Source: Apostichopus japonicus
Taxonomy: Eukaryota; Echinodermata; Holothuroidea; Aspidochirotida; Stichopodidae
NCBI RefSeq assembly: GCF_037975245.1
Contig: NC_092567.1
Location: forward strand, 9,926,714-9,990,713
Length of the DNA stretch: 64,000 bases
Direction of reading: 5' to 3'
Position numbers and translations under genes: made by a program. Of the stretch, positions 34,123 through 46,679 are shown piece by piece (positions within the stretch are counted from its first letter, which is position 1; every line of letters begins with the position of its first letter). The notes beneath the pieces are model-generated. The model was given only the letters and a program-made list of their open reading frames with translations. It ran no database searches and had not been told where the DNA came from.

Positions 34123-36966
34123 GTGATACGGTTATTGATAAAATGAAAGAAAATCGAAGACTACTGTACTTTGTAATTTGTGAAAATATAATATTCGTGA
34201 TTTGGAATAAACTGTATAGAAGAAGATCTTGCAATTGTTTTTTAGTGGCTCTAGATTGGCTCTGTGGAATAAATCAGTACCGATGATTCAGTAGAGCTGT
34301 CGGTCAAGGGTCACGGTTTTGACGATGTTTCGCGGGGTTATTAGTTGTAAGTAGTAGACGATGGCGATGGAAGCTCAATTTGCCATAGCGCTTTAATTGA
34401 TTATCATGAGATTTGTATTACGAAGGAGGCGTCACATATTGGAAGAAGCATTCCTGCAAAGACAAGAAGCCGCTGTTCGCCAAAGGGGAGCGTGTAGACG
34501 CATATTCATTTGTAACACACAGCGAAATATTATGGATCCATAATTACAGATACGACTGTCTGGTATAACAGACAACAATTAGTCATAATTATGGTCTATA
34601 TTGTTGCAGTCGCTCCGGACTAAGACATGTTTGTTTACAAGGATGAAAGTGCTACAGTATGCATAGCTATAGAGACTTCAAATTAGTCTTGGTGATTTTC
34701 TAACTTTAAGATATTGACATAAAAGATTTTTTGTTTACTAAATGTGTTTTAAACTGTTATAACAGTGAGGAATTGGACATTAGTATGTTATACAGGGCAC
34801 GATAGGACAGAGCGTTAATCTAGAATATGATCTTCGTTTTACCCGACATTCTTGAAATGGGCGCAATCTTACATGTTGTCAAGTGTCTTCTTCCTATCAG
34901 ACTCACAGTATACTTTAGAAACCCTCGTGATAATATTACAACGTTTTCATCACCCTTCTATCATCCAAGCTTTGTATTTTGCTCAACTTTCTGTTGGTGC
35001 TAGAAACTTCCTTAGAGATTCTAATTGAAAAGGGGGGGGGGGGGTTCCTACGTCCCCATACTGAAGTAACGACAATTACATTTAGAGATGAATTTGCAAT
35101 TGTTCAACGACGAGGAGTTATTTCTCCAGGATGCATATATATCGTACAATACACAATATACGTTATAAACCTTGTGACGAGGTTGGTACAAATAAATGAA
35201 AATAACGAAGTCTCCTTTCCACGCTCGTACTCCAGCACTTTCGTCTTATTTGCTAATTATTGTTGTCCTTCTTTCTCTGCATGTAGACCCCTATATGCTC
35301 TCCTTATAGAAGTAATTGCCTTGTGAATCAATGAACATTATCAATTTTAAAATAGAGAATATTCAGACATATAAAGCGAAATGAATCTACCGTGCTTCCA
35401 GTGTTTCTCTCCACACCGTCTTTGTCAAAAAATGTTTTCTTGGTAAAAATATCAATGGATAATTTTCATCTCTAGAATCTTTACGTCTGGCGTCTCTGCA
35501 CGCATCAATAGGCCTTCAACAATCATTTAATGTTACTCGGTTCAAGTAGTGTGAGTTGTAATGGGATTTAAGGGATCCCTATTTATTATATTTCATTATT
35601 GATTTAGATTGATGTATATATATTGTACGTGACTGATGTGCATGTGTGGGTCCAAGCAGGCCTCTATATAGAAAGACGTATCTGGGTTTAACTTAAAACT
35701 TAGAAACAAATGGATTTTTTAAGATTTCTTCAACTTCATGCACTTTAACATACTAGGAAAATTAAAGGAAAGGTGACTACTTAAAAGTTAAACTAAAATA
35801 TTAAATCTAAGGGTTTTATTTCATTTTTAAGAAACGTCTTTTTGTACCAACCTCTGTTTGTACAGTACTATGAATAAGCAGCATCATTATGATACAAACA
35901 ATATCAACGGTGAATCTGAAGTAATAGTGTTTTTAAAATATTTGTTATTCCTTTCGTCTTTTTAATAACGGCTATATAAAATTTAAAAAAAATAATAACT
36001 CGAAGGAGCTTGGGCCCGAGTGGGAGGAGAGGGGGTGTTCAAAGTACCTGGTTATGTGTTTGATTATGTAAAATTACCACCCAGCAAGTTAACTATTGTA
36101 TCTTCATAATTATACTCAAGTACTGATGATAAAATAATGCAACATCCGGGCCTTGTATCCTCACATCGTTCCTATTGTTATTATTACTCTTTCCATCAGA
36201 ACTTTTATATATATCTGTATCTTATAGGATAAGAAACACTCTGATGTAGTAGAGTCAAATTATTTCTTATTTCGAGACGAGTCCGAGACCACTTGGTTCG
36301 AGTATGATACTCTCGAGTCCGAACAGCCTTTCTATAGAGTATACGAGCAACCCGAACGAAGTCCAGCTAATACATAGAGACACAGCAATGAAGAGCTCAC
36401 GCGGTTACTGCCAATACTAGTCTAACAGACACACAGGGCGTATCGGTTACATAAACCCACTCTAAATATTCCTTAATTTACAGACCGTCTCTTCTTGGTC
36501 TAAATTTTCCCTGCGTAACGTTGAACAGAGAGAGTCACTTATTGGTTAACTGATTATGTGCGCATGTACCAACTTCCAATCGAACATACACAGACAGGGT
36601 AAATTTAGAATAAACAAATTTGTGCAAGGTTATTATATTTCATGAAATGTTTAAATATTAACAGATCTATAATCTATGTAATTATTCCACTGTGTCTCTT
36701 ATTGTATATTTTGATCGGACAACTACATAATTTCCCAACCTTTCATAGATATCTTTACACTACTAACAATACGATAGAAACAGACCATCTAAGACGAAAG
36801 GGGGGGGGGGGTGTAACCAATGTGCTGCTTTGTGGGCTAAGCCAGATTTTGCTTTTTTCTGACATTAAATCGATCCAACAACGACGTTCTACTAAACTCT
36901 TTTCCCTCCTCGTCATCTTCTCGTTCCATGGTAGCCATCTGATCATCTCAGTGAGAAGTTGGTCAT

Positions 36967-37010
36967 GATAACGTCACTCAGTGTTTGATGACGTCACTCA
37001 GTGTGTCATA
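36967..37010. repeat. Tandem 22-bp repeat with CRE-like palindrome
   Basis: 'gataacgtcactcagtgt' is followed by 'gatgacgtcactcagtgt'; the second contains the palindrome TGACGTCA at 36989. This is the core site bound by CREB/ATF-type bZIP factors; use here is unproven. Confidence 0.5.
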
Positions 37011-37067
37011 ACGGGTTTAAAACTAAATCTGTCTTTCCTATAAAGCTGATGTTTTATATTAATGTTA

Positions 37068-37440
37068 TTAAAGGCATCGAAGACTCGCCCCAAACAGCGT
37101 GCCGCCATCTTTCAAAAGTTAAATTTCCGTTGCATGCAAGTGAAGTTTTTTTCTTGTCGCTACAAAATGCAGACAGTAATGAAACGTGATACCTTGTTGT
37201 CTTAGCTGGACCTGAGATGTCCTTCGCTGTATCGTTTGTACACTGTGCTGTGTGTATTGACCGCAGCTGTATGTACTGACTGTGCACTAGTGTCTAATAA
37301 CCGACGGTAGTAGCTGTGTGCGTACTTTTTGGGATCGATGGTGGTGTCTTACACTGCTGTGACACCTCATTGGAAACTAGGTCAGATTACCGGCATTAGA
37401 TGTTTCTTTTGCGCGAGTCTTCACACCCTTTAAGTCCGTG
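37068..37440. repeat. Dispersed repeat C, copy 1
   Basis: Matches 62896-63480 in the same orientation: 'gaagactcgccc', 'gcagacagtaatgaaacgtg', 'gtgtgtattgac', 'gatcgatggtgg' and 'ggtcagattaccggc' occur in order in both. Roughly 75-80% alike by eye. Copy 2 carries an extra ~230 bp. No coding capacity. Confidence 0.75.
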
Positions 37441-37600
37441 CATCTTACATTGACGAGTCTGTCTCCTTTATTGACTTTAGTGTGTTCAATGCAGATGTGT
37501 GTTTACCTGCCAGGAATAATTTACTGCGATATTTTTGAAGATATATCATTCTAACTTCATTTTCCAAATCTCATGAATATAATATTTCTCTTCCTTTCAG

Positions 37601-37636
37601 ACCTGTGACATTAATGGCAATCTACCAGGAGAAGAG
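37601..37636 (+). CDS. LRR gene exon 4 of the visible set (micro-exon)
   Basis: An excellent acceptor (atttctcttcctttcag) and donor (GAAGAG|gtaaga) bound 36 bases, TCDINGNLPGEE, in phase 0-0. It joins cleanly to the exon at 29952-30004. Twelve polar residues, tail-like. A symmetric micro-exon of this size could be skipped without a frame change. Confidence 0.6.
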
Positions 37637-38319
37637 GTAAGAGAGACATAGATTCATGTTCCTGTTAATTAGTAACGGTAATTTTGATAACAGACAAAGA
37701 GGTATTAATTAATGTTGAACAAAGAAATAAGACAAAAGAGTATGATACTTTGTCCCTCATCAGGAGGAAAAGATTTATATATGTCGTGTATCGAACAGGG
37801 AATTCAGATAGGGCAGTTACAAGTTTATACCTCGTAATGATGATAGCACCGTTCTCAAAGTCAAAGTTAGATGCGGCCTAAATAATCTTACTTCCGCACA
37901 CACAGTCAAAGAAATGCTTAACAAAGAAACGGACAGACTTTAAAATAAGTTAAGTCCGGTGTTATGGTGTGTTACAAGCCTCACACAATATTAGAATATA
38001 ACTTTTAAACTGTCAACCCCCTACCGCCGGTAGATGCTTCATGATTAGTTTATTTGACTCTGCTAATGTGCATATCATAATTCGTGAGCAATTCAAAATT
38101 GTAGAAAATCCTTTGTTCATTAATTTCTCAGTGAATTTTTTTCACAGTTTATTAACCGTGAAAGGAACTGATAAAAAATAAACATTTTGAATCTCACTTT
38201 TATAGGGTAACAGTTTTCTCTACACACAAAGTGCTAACTGTAGAAGTCTATACTCAAATCTACCATAAATCTCTACTCCGGTATTCTTTAATATAATAAA
38301 ATCATTAGAATCATTCCCT

Positions 38320-38351
38320 GGGGTCGGGGAGGGGTCGGGGAGGGGTCGGGG
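38320..38351 (+). other. Strong G-quadruplex motif
   Basis: Six runs of four G are separated by TC or A only, in the plus strand, which is the coding strand of the surrounding LRR gene intron. Such spacing allows a stable parallel quadruplex in DNA and in the pre-mRNA. Built from an 11-base minisatellite unit repeated about three times. Confidence 0.9.
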
Positions 38352-39337
38352 ATGGCTTAGGATGGTATTCGTTGGGTTATAGCATCATGAATCATTGTGA
38401 AACGAGAGCATACACTGTGTCATAAATACACTATCTCGGAGCGAACTGTTGTTATATGACATATAAGGAAACTAGTAGAAATGAACGGTTGATGTTTTAG
38501 TGACTGAGTGATGACGTCATACCGTAATCCATTACAGAAAGGATTAAATGGAGGAGGGGTGAATCAAGTAAGCTCCAGTTCGTGTCCGTTTATGTAAAAG
38601 ACATGAACACAACGGTGTAGATAGCTAACGACTATATATTGATTTGGATGACGCTGCGTGCATGAGAGTTGACTCTCTTCCAACATGAACTTAAAAAATA
38701 CATTTATTGATCAATATACTTCCCAAATGTGTGTCAGTTCAAAGCCTCAAGTAAGATTTCGAGATGGTTTACGCTGGTTCATATCTCAATTAATTTACCA
38801 TTTATTAGCACAACCTGTTACAGTTAATTGTTTTACGGTGGTTTTCAGTCTGTTTTTTTTTTTCAAAATGAAAGCCGATTTCTGAATATTGTACAAAACC
38901 TTTCTAATGTTAGTCAAAATAAGTTAGCAATGAGTTACAATTATACATATTTTTTCCTCTACAAGGAATTTTATTTTGGAAAATAAATGAAAACATTGAT
39001 CATGAACATGTCGTTGCCTAAACACATTTACAAACAGGTGACACATATAACACCAACTAAGGAGGTTCCATTTGGCTTTTTAAATCATTTTCTTACATTT
39101 ATATGTCTGATTTATCCAGCTAACAAATAATATTCTGATGGGCGTTTACTATAATGTCAACGTTTGGTCAGAATGAATATAAAAGCTGATTTCACGGCAC
39201 GTTTTATATTTCTTCGTAGGGCTCATTTAAATTATTTTCAAATAGGACGTTAGCGTACACTTGCAGCTAATGTGTATTAATGCTACATTAACATTTTTTA
39301 TATATGCAATTGCACTAAAGGAATTGGGTGTACTCAC

Positions 39338-39378
39338 CATGCAGGCGACGGATAAGTTGACGTGATGAATTTTTTCTC
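39338..39378 (-). CDS. Weak minus-strand micro-exon candidate
   Basis: Acceptor (gttttctgcctttcag) and donor (TGCATG|gtgagt) are both good and enclose 41 bases open in all three frames. No partner exons on the minus strand were found, and it lies in an intron of the plus-strand gene, so it may be chance. Confidence 0.25.
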
Positions 39379-42186
39379 CTGAAAGGCAGAAAACTAGCGG
39401 CTCGTATAGTTCCATTGTTTTAAGGCGGAGAGGAGAGAGGATTCTTCCGACTCAATTGATTAAAACAAGTTTATGTTACCTACAGTTGGATGGAACTTTA
39501 AATTGACCCATTCCTATTTATGGACGTCTTTGGTCCACCAACTTTCTTCGGCGGAGTTTAAGAAATCACTCATAGTTAATCGTTGTAATACATCTTGATA
39601 TATTGAGTATGGAGACATCTTGGACATAACTGTAACTGTAAGTGTAACCATGGAGATACAGGAGCAATATTAATTATGTACCTAGATCTAAAGCTGTTTT
39701 CATCTTAATGGATAAAAGAAGCTAATTTCTCTTGGATGTCGAACATTAAGCCGTCAAAACGTTAACAATAAATTTATAAACAGCGGTCAGTTTCACCCTT
39801 CAACGTCCGGATTACCGTTCATTTTAAATTATGAAACGCTACACTGATACTGTACAGAGAAACTAACAATATAGTAAGAAATAAAAGTAGGTAATTCGTG
39901 TTTTACGAGACATTCATTTTGATTAATTATGCGACTCATATCATATGGTTAACGCTGGATTCACGTTCATTGTAAAGTCAAAACAATAGAGCGAAAAATG
40001 AGCATATAAAACATATATCTGTCAATAATTTGCATCACGTGACACAAAGTGTTTCCAGCTCGCATATTCTACAAAGTGTTACAGCTTCCAAGTATCTTGA
40101 TATCTCGTTCATCGTTCCGGATTTGTAAGAAAGTAATCTGGCTTTCAATTTCTTGTTTCGACAGGGTTTTCATTTTGATCCTCTTTGTCCAAGCAAAACA
40201 AATCGTTGTCTCTTCTTTACTCGCTATAACTATCTTTACAATTTCTCCCATCTATCCAATCTCTCTCATCTCTCTCTCTCTCAAAAAAATAACGAGGTCA
40301 TGTCTAACTGTTACTATAGCCCTACTACTAGCAAACTAACAGGTTTCCAGACTATGGTAATATATTGTAATCAGAGATGCCCGGATGCTTCGGGAAAGGT
40401 ACAGGAGTCTATTATGTTCGCGAATTATTTTTCGGAACAGTGATTTTCTATCACTATAGTTGTGTTTATTTTCGCATTGGGGTCCCGGGATGCATCAAAT
40501 ACTTTTAAAACTTAATATCATTAGTTTTTTACGGCTTCGTAGGCAATATATCTCCGGGTCCAACAAGACTACTGACCATATGTATTAAGCGAGCTCTTGA
40601 ACGTGGGAACAATCACAGGGTAGCGCTTTCAGCACCCCTGAACATCGGTCTGAGTCCGCCCCTGCCCCCCCCCCCTCCCTTCCCCTTCCACCGCTCATAT
40701 TTAACCTGGTGTTATTGGGACGGTTATTTGTACTAGTTGATTAAATTATTGTTTTGGAAAATAACGTAACGCCAGCAAGAAAGACTCTCTTTCGCATTTA
40801 ACACTTAAACTGTTAATAGTATTTCGCACTATAATATGCATTTATAATTAACGCCTAAACTGTTAATAGCTTTCCACTGAAGATAAAATAATCTAATGAT
40901 AACACAAGTTTCGTCAAACAAAACAAAGCAGAACCCGGTCTAGAATGGTCAAGAGAACCAACTAAACAAAGTATCCCGTTATATGTCAATTATGATCAAT
41001 TCAGGGATTTTTTTTTTATTAAAGGATTGTCAGATAGTGACACGGCCTACCCAACATTTTACTTAACTTTTACACAAAATTTTACGATTGGTTTCAAAGT
41101 TCTAGAGGAAGAAGGTAGAGGGTTTGGTCCAGCTGGGAATATATAAACCCCGTTTATGGATCATTTACCTTCAGAATGGAGTAAACTGGTCATTTTAACA
41201 CCCTAAGAATGCTGCCCCCTTCACCATCTCTGGAACTCTAACCTTTCTATTGCATAATCACGTGAGTCAATGACCAATTTGATTTGGCTCCTACATTTGT
41301 GAATACTTAAGAAAAGCACATACTGAGAGATGAGTGACCTGGATATGTTTATATCATGATTATATTAATGTTTGATAGGGATTGTCGAACTTCCATAATG
41401 GTGAGAATGTTAAACCCTGCAGCTAAATTGAAAATGGCTACTCAGCTTGACGATATCATTTTATAAACAGGACGGAACATTTCCCTGCATCGCACTAATG
41501 TGTGATAGTATATTGGGTTGCATTGTTTGAGTCATCCGTGATATCAAGGGGAAATCCCCTGAATAGGTCATTTGATGGTTACCGGCAGGGAAGAGGATGG
41601 GGTGTGGAGATTAGTGAACTGATTCTTGTACAGTAATCCTGTTCTACACAGAAATCTCTTTTATAGATTGGGAGAGAATGATATCCTTGTGTTATAAGTC
41701 AATATTTGTTGACATATAATATTCATTTTTGTTACTTATATACTTATTTTTAATATTTCAAGCAAACGATTGAACATTTTTTAGAATCCAACCTTCACTA
41801 ATTAGTCCTTTCAAGCACGGAATCAAAGCGACCACAACATTAGTGACCATGGTTTCAGGGTTTAAGTATTAATTTTTTTTATCATGTTCAGTACTAAAAT
41901 TTTCGCAGGATATACTCGTTAGGAATCCCTAAAATGATCACTAAAATTATAATAAATTGTCAACACAATTGAAAACATGCAAAATGAATTTAAAAATAAT
42001 TTAAATTAAGTATGTTGTAATATGAACCGATTATCTCTGAGATAACCCTTCTTATATGACTGCATATGATTAATATTTATAACATTTATAACATTTAAAT
42101 ATACTGCATTGTCTTTGTTACTGTCAGTGTTATCTTATACATATTAATTACCTATACTTTTTCCTCTTGTTTAGGGCTTCCATTAG

Positions 42187-42218
42187 GAAAGCTACCAGAG
42201 AAGACTGGCAAGGCTCAA
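42187..42218 (+). CDS. LRR gene penultimate exon (boundary uncertain)
   Basis: The best acceptor (ctttttcctcttgtttag) ends at 42174, but entry there in phase 0 gives GFH then a stop. A second AG twelve bases later (ttccattag, 42186) opens ESYQRRLARL and, with the donor CTCAA|gtaact, leaves two bases that the last exon completes to Asn. The neighbouring donor AACT|gtaagt at 42225 is stronger but reaches TAA in this frame. So the locus offers an early-stop form or a longer form; the longer one is called here on phase logic. Confidence 0.4.
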
Positions 42219-42704
42219 GTAACTGTAAGTCAATACAGCTGAATACTCTCTACCTTAGTATTTAACATTGTCTTTGTTAACAGTGATTATGTATGTTACT
42301 TTTAATTGTAAAATATTACTTAATATATTAAAATAAATCTCCATCATTAACAACTTTTTTTATTCCTATATCTGTAATTTTCTAATCTCATCTGGACACT
42401 AATATTATCTGCTTCAACTGTGATTGGTATTGTTTTATTGTTTTAATAACCAAGCTGATCCCTGATTTAATGTAGAGATATGAGTGCTAAATTCCTTCCA
42501 TTATCAGAAACATCGTTCGCTTGTTTCCTGTGTCGCGGTGTTTTGTTTGGCTGGTGGGTTAAATTACTTGTTTACTCATGGTATTGCTAGCGCTTTTTTT
42601 CCCGGTAGGAGGGTGTTGCTTAGACATCACTTCCCCATTATTCTACTAATAATTTATTATGATAACAATATTAACTCATATATGATTTTATTTTTATATT
42701 ACAG

Positions 42705-42831
42705 CTCAATGCAAAACGCATGTTCATCTGGCATTGCTCATTATCAGCAGGACTATGACGTCATTCACTCAATTGATGCAGTAATTTTAGTGAGAAAGAA
42801 TCTAATTAAGATGTTAGGTTCAAACTGTTAA
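42705..42831 (+). CDS. LRR gene terminal exon
   Basis: After a strong acceptor (ttatttttatattacag) the frame that completes the preceding codon reads SMQNACSSGIAHYQQDYDVI, then HSIDAVILVRKNLIKMLGSNC and TAA. A poly(A) signal follows at 43038. A second frame (LNAKRMFIWHCSLSAGL, stop) would be used if the exon before it were spliced at its stronger sites. The exon contains a TGACGTCA octamer as part of its coding sequence. No known domain; probably a divergent C-terminal tail. Confidence 0.5.
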
Positions 42832-43037
42832 TATCTCCCAAATACTAAAACAGCGCCAGGTAGGGCTCCAGTATTATACACATGTAACTAGTCTAGTATG
42901 ATTGTGACGTCATCAAATGCCTGTATTCTCAAGACAATGGAATGGTGACTTGATGAAGACTGTAACTTTAACATTCATTGTGAACGGATCTTGTAGAGAG
43001 ATTAGGTTCTACAATAATATTAATAATACCATATACA

Positions 43038-43043
43038 ATAAAG
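43038..43043 (+). terminator. Poly(A) signal AATAAA
   Basis: Canonical hexamer about 210 bases after the stop codon of the proposed terminal exon, consistent with the 3' end of the LRR gene. AATAAA is common by chance in such AT-rich DNA. Confidence 0.45.
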
Positions 43044-46000
43044 AAGTGACATTTGAAGGGTAACTGTTCAATTTACATTTTGTTTTAAAGGATTACTTTA
43101 GGCGGAATTTCAGTCTTTAAATGTAATAGTCCAAAAAAGGAGTATTGTTAATATTTCTTCAGCTTTTCTGGTTTGGTAAGATAAATGTCTGGAATACCCC
43201 TTCAATGCTAAATTGATGATGACGTCGGTCCCTTAGTACAGGCGTAAATATTCATGTCAATAATGTGATTTATACATTTGAATAACTCGACAAAATCAAG
43301 GTTTGTAATTTCGTTCTTACACCAGAGCATATTTAGATGATTTTCATCATCATTTGTGGGTGTAGAATTTATACTTCAATGTTTTCATGTTATTTGAGGC
43401 CATAAAAGTCTTCACATCCCATTGTGTTTTGTGTTGTATTTGATAAACTGACATTACTGTCTCCGTATTATAATATATAGTCCAGTTTCCTTTACTGATG
43501 AACTCAGCTGTTTAAAGTAAAGTGTCTCAAAATATTATAGTAAAAGCAACCTAGACTGAAAGCCAGTGGTCTACGACATAACAACATTAATGTTGTGCTT
43601 AAAGTCATCCTTTAATATGCTACATGTTCAACTACTTAGTTTTGTGCGCTAAAGTGTACAAATGTAATTTGTTAGTTTTGTTAGTCACATTGCTGTCGTT
43701 CGGGGACTAGGGGGTCGGTGACGGGGACATAACTGTTATCCTGCAGTGACCATTTCTTAATCTGATGTATATCTAACGTTTGCAATGAGTTCACTGTACA
43801 CTATATATCTCTTATTAAAAGACAGCGACCTCATCTTCGCCACCAACTGAAATAGTGACTCTTCCACTTTTAATTAAGATATATTACCCACCTATTAGGC
43901 GGATTTAACCACATGTTGCATACATAATTTAAATGTAATGCTAGCGTTTTCTTTTCATTTCGGAGAAGGTATGGGGTGTCTAGTGGATTCCTTCTCCATC
44001 CTATCAAGAGATTAGGTTTGTAAACTGTTAGTAACTGCAAATACTACATAGAACTCCAAACAAAGATGCGATATCTTACATGATCATATATGCTACTTAG
44101 TATTTTATTGTAAAGTGTAAAAAAAAGTACTTTCTTACGTTTTAATAATAACATTACTGTCCACATATGCGTTCTTTTCTAACTCTAAATTCGTTTGCTC
44201 TTCAAGCCAAATTCAAACTTGCTAAGACCCAATCAATGTCAATCAATGTTCTAATGACGTCATCCATCAATCACTACGTCATCAGTATAGGAGACTATAT
44301 TTTCTTGGATGTCAACTATTGAAAGAGGGGAGAAAGAGAGCACAATCCCTACCTTACTCTTTGTGTGTATTTGGCGATGTGTGTGTGTGTGGAGGGGCGG
44401 GTAGGGTGTGAAGGGGAGGGTGTTGTAGGGGCTAGACCCACCACATTGGTGATCAAGTAGATGTTATAGTAGTTATTTGCACCACCACCAAAACGCTTAT
44501 TTGTAGAATGTAAATTAAATGGTAATGTGCAGTATTTTTTTCTAATTTTGTATTTTTTTAATATGTATTAAAGTCATCGTTACTTTTGTAAATTAAGAGA
44601 AAGGTTTGTTCACCTACTCGTGTGTCCCTGATCAGATATTACTGGACCTGCTCTCACTCTCCACGCACTCCTCGTGTGCAGGGCATAACATCCTTCATTG
44701 GTCCAATTGTATGTAATGTTATGATTCATCCCAATTCCAGACCCATATCATTACCTTCCACCCCACCCCTCCCCCATCCCCTCGACAAACACTTTACTAC
44801 TCAGAAAATTAATTATACGTCTAATTATGTTAATAGTTCTAAACTTATTTTTTTAAGCAGACATGTTTGGAATGCTTTTAGTTATAATATGTACATACTG
44901 TATCCACATACACTTGGTAACTAGGAGTGAGTGATTACACTTTTTCTTCGTTCTTCCTTCTACTAAATGTTGATGTAAACTGTGACGTATCGGTTACGTA
45001 ATGTCTAAAATCTAACAGAGAGTAGAGCCACGTTAATTGTGTCAACGTTAGGACTAAGTGGCATTCATTGGTTGTCATTCAATGGTACAATACCATTGTG
45101 TCATTAAAGTCGATCTACAAGATCTTAGAGGTGATATTAATTAATATCTGTGGCATGTTTGTTCTATGTCAGCATTTCTTCATTTCTTTCAGTTCCTATG
45201 AATTATCGTTCTTAACATAAAGACAATAATATGACGTCATATCATATGATTTAAAATAACAAATGTATATTATGTGTATTACGTAACTGAGACTTCAATA
45301 ACTTCATCTATCAATACTTTCATTTTCTTATTCTATTATTATGTTCATTTTATTATTATATTTTAATGTTAAGCTTCGCTTTATGAATTTTTATTGATTA
45401 ATAATCTGTTTGTTTCAAATCAGCATTTTAATAATTTAGTTTATTGTCAATTTTACGGCATATCCTATTTGTTGTACTAACTGATCCCATCAGAATATAA
45501 CATGAACGCTCAAAATAGTTCACCGACAAACAAACATACAAACGTCTCTATTTAGTGTTAACGCTATCTCTTCGAAATTGGCAGTCAAGTTAAAGGCGCT
45601 TTGATCATGCGCAATTAGTTCAATCTCTCTAGGTATGATGATATGACGTCCATATAAGATTGGTAACATTACTACAGAAATTAATGAGATACACAGGTTC
45701 CCATTATTGTTAGCGCTTTTTGTTATGTTTTAAATCAAAACTGACTGTAACGTCGATAATCTTAAAAATGAAAGTCAAGAGGAAAATTTTCATTTGACTT
45801 ATTAAAGAGAATCATATACTAATCATCCTGGTAAAATTTGTATCCAATTCCTACATTGCGTTTGGAGATATCGATAGCTGACATTGTAACAGTTTATACC
45901 AAAAGTGAACTTAAAGGAAACTGGTGTGGTGTCATAGCAGGTGTGATGTCAAGTGTGATGTCACTGACAGAAAACTTTCCTTTGTTCATGCTTTCACTTC

Positions 46001-46124
46001 CTTGGTTTGACTTTGGGTTGGAAAAGATCCCAACTTTGTTTTAGGGTATATGACAATGACAATACCCAAAGTATAGAACATACTAAGTTTGAAAATGAAA
46101 ATTAGACTCCCCCACCCCCCCCCC
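43044..46124. other. Intergenic stretch with nothing recognisable
   Basis: AT-rich unique sequence with TGACGTCA sites at 44255 and 45232 and a short GT-rich patch near 44375-44420. No exon or repeat supported. Confidence 0.5.
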
Positions 46125-46335
46125 CCATTTTTGATTCCTTGTCGAAGGCAAAAGGAAGCTATGCGATGGTGATGTTGTGTGTCGGTGTGTGCTTTTGTGA
46201 CACTTGCTTGGGTCCGCGATAACTCAACAACGGATAGATATATGTAGCACTTGCTAAATGTAGATGTTTTTTGGTAAGAAGTTGTGCCCTATTTGTTAGC
46301 ACTGACTTTATGAATATTAATGAGGTTATGCAATT
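46125..46335. repeat. Inverted relative of the 7.4-kb repeat end
   Basis: 'gattccttgtcgaaggcaaa', 'gctatgcgatggtgatg' and a GTGT-rich run match the reverse complement of 7404-7495, so this is a diverged copy of the terminal part of that element in opposite orientation. The tandem array itself is not preserved here. Confidence 0.75.
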
Positions 46336-46679
46336 TTGGACCCAACCTTGTTGGCCCCAACAGTAATCAAGTAACCATAGTGACCGTTGGACTCTTGTTA
46401 ATATTTCATCGTCTTCGTTTACCTTCCGTTGTTATGATAGTCTTAAATGATGCCTTACCTTTAAGATAATACGATCACGTGAGCTCACATTATTTATCAA
46501 GATGAAATAAGATAATAACGCTGATAATTTTCTGTACATTAAGTAAACATTTAATACAATGGTATGCTCTCTGTGTTTCATTCTTCGTTTTTGTTATTTC
46601 CTTCAAGATTTGTTTTTATATTACTGCATCTTTTAAAGTTTCTACTTGTTTGTGATATTAAAGGAGAATCAAATCAAAC

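Larger units (their letters stand above)
32184..37067 (+). other. Intron stretch, one weak exon candidate
   Basis: Long intron of the LRR gene. G runs at about 33360-33372, 35031-35043 and 36800-36811. Apart from the weak exon at 34077-34122 and the duplicated TGACGTCA segment at 36967-37010, I see nothing. Confidence 0.5.
37637..42186 (+). other. Intron of the LRR gene
   Basis: Holds the G-quadruplex motif at 38320-38351, a TGACGTCA at 38512, a minus-strand micro-exon candidate at 39338-39378 and an isolated hAT-like terminus with C run ending near 40664. The opposed open frames at 40049-40443 lack convincing splice support. Confidence 0.5.

Noticed and set aside
37054-37287. Open frames on both strands in repeat C
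   Set aside because: The frames are not kept in the second copy at 62896, so they are chance frames in repeat DNA.
40049-40443. Overlapping plus- and minus-strand open frames
   Set aside because: An acceptor and a donor can be drawn on the plus strand, but the phases do not fit the LRR gene and the content changes with frame; no reason to prefer one.
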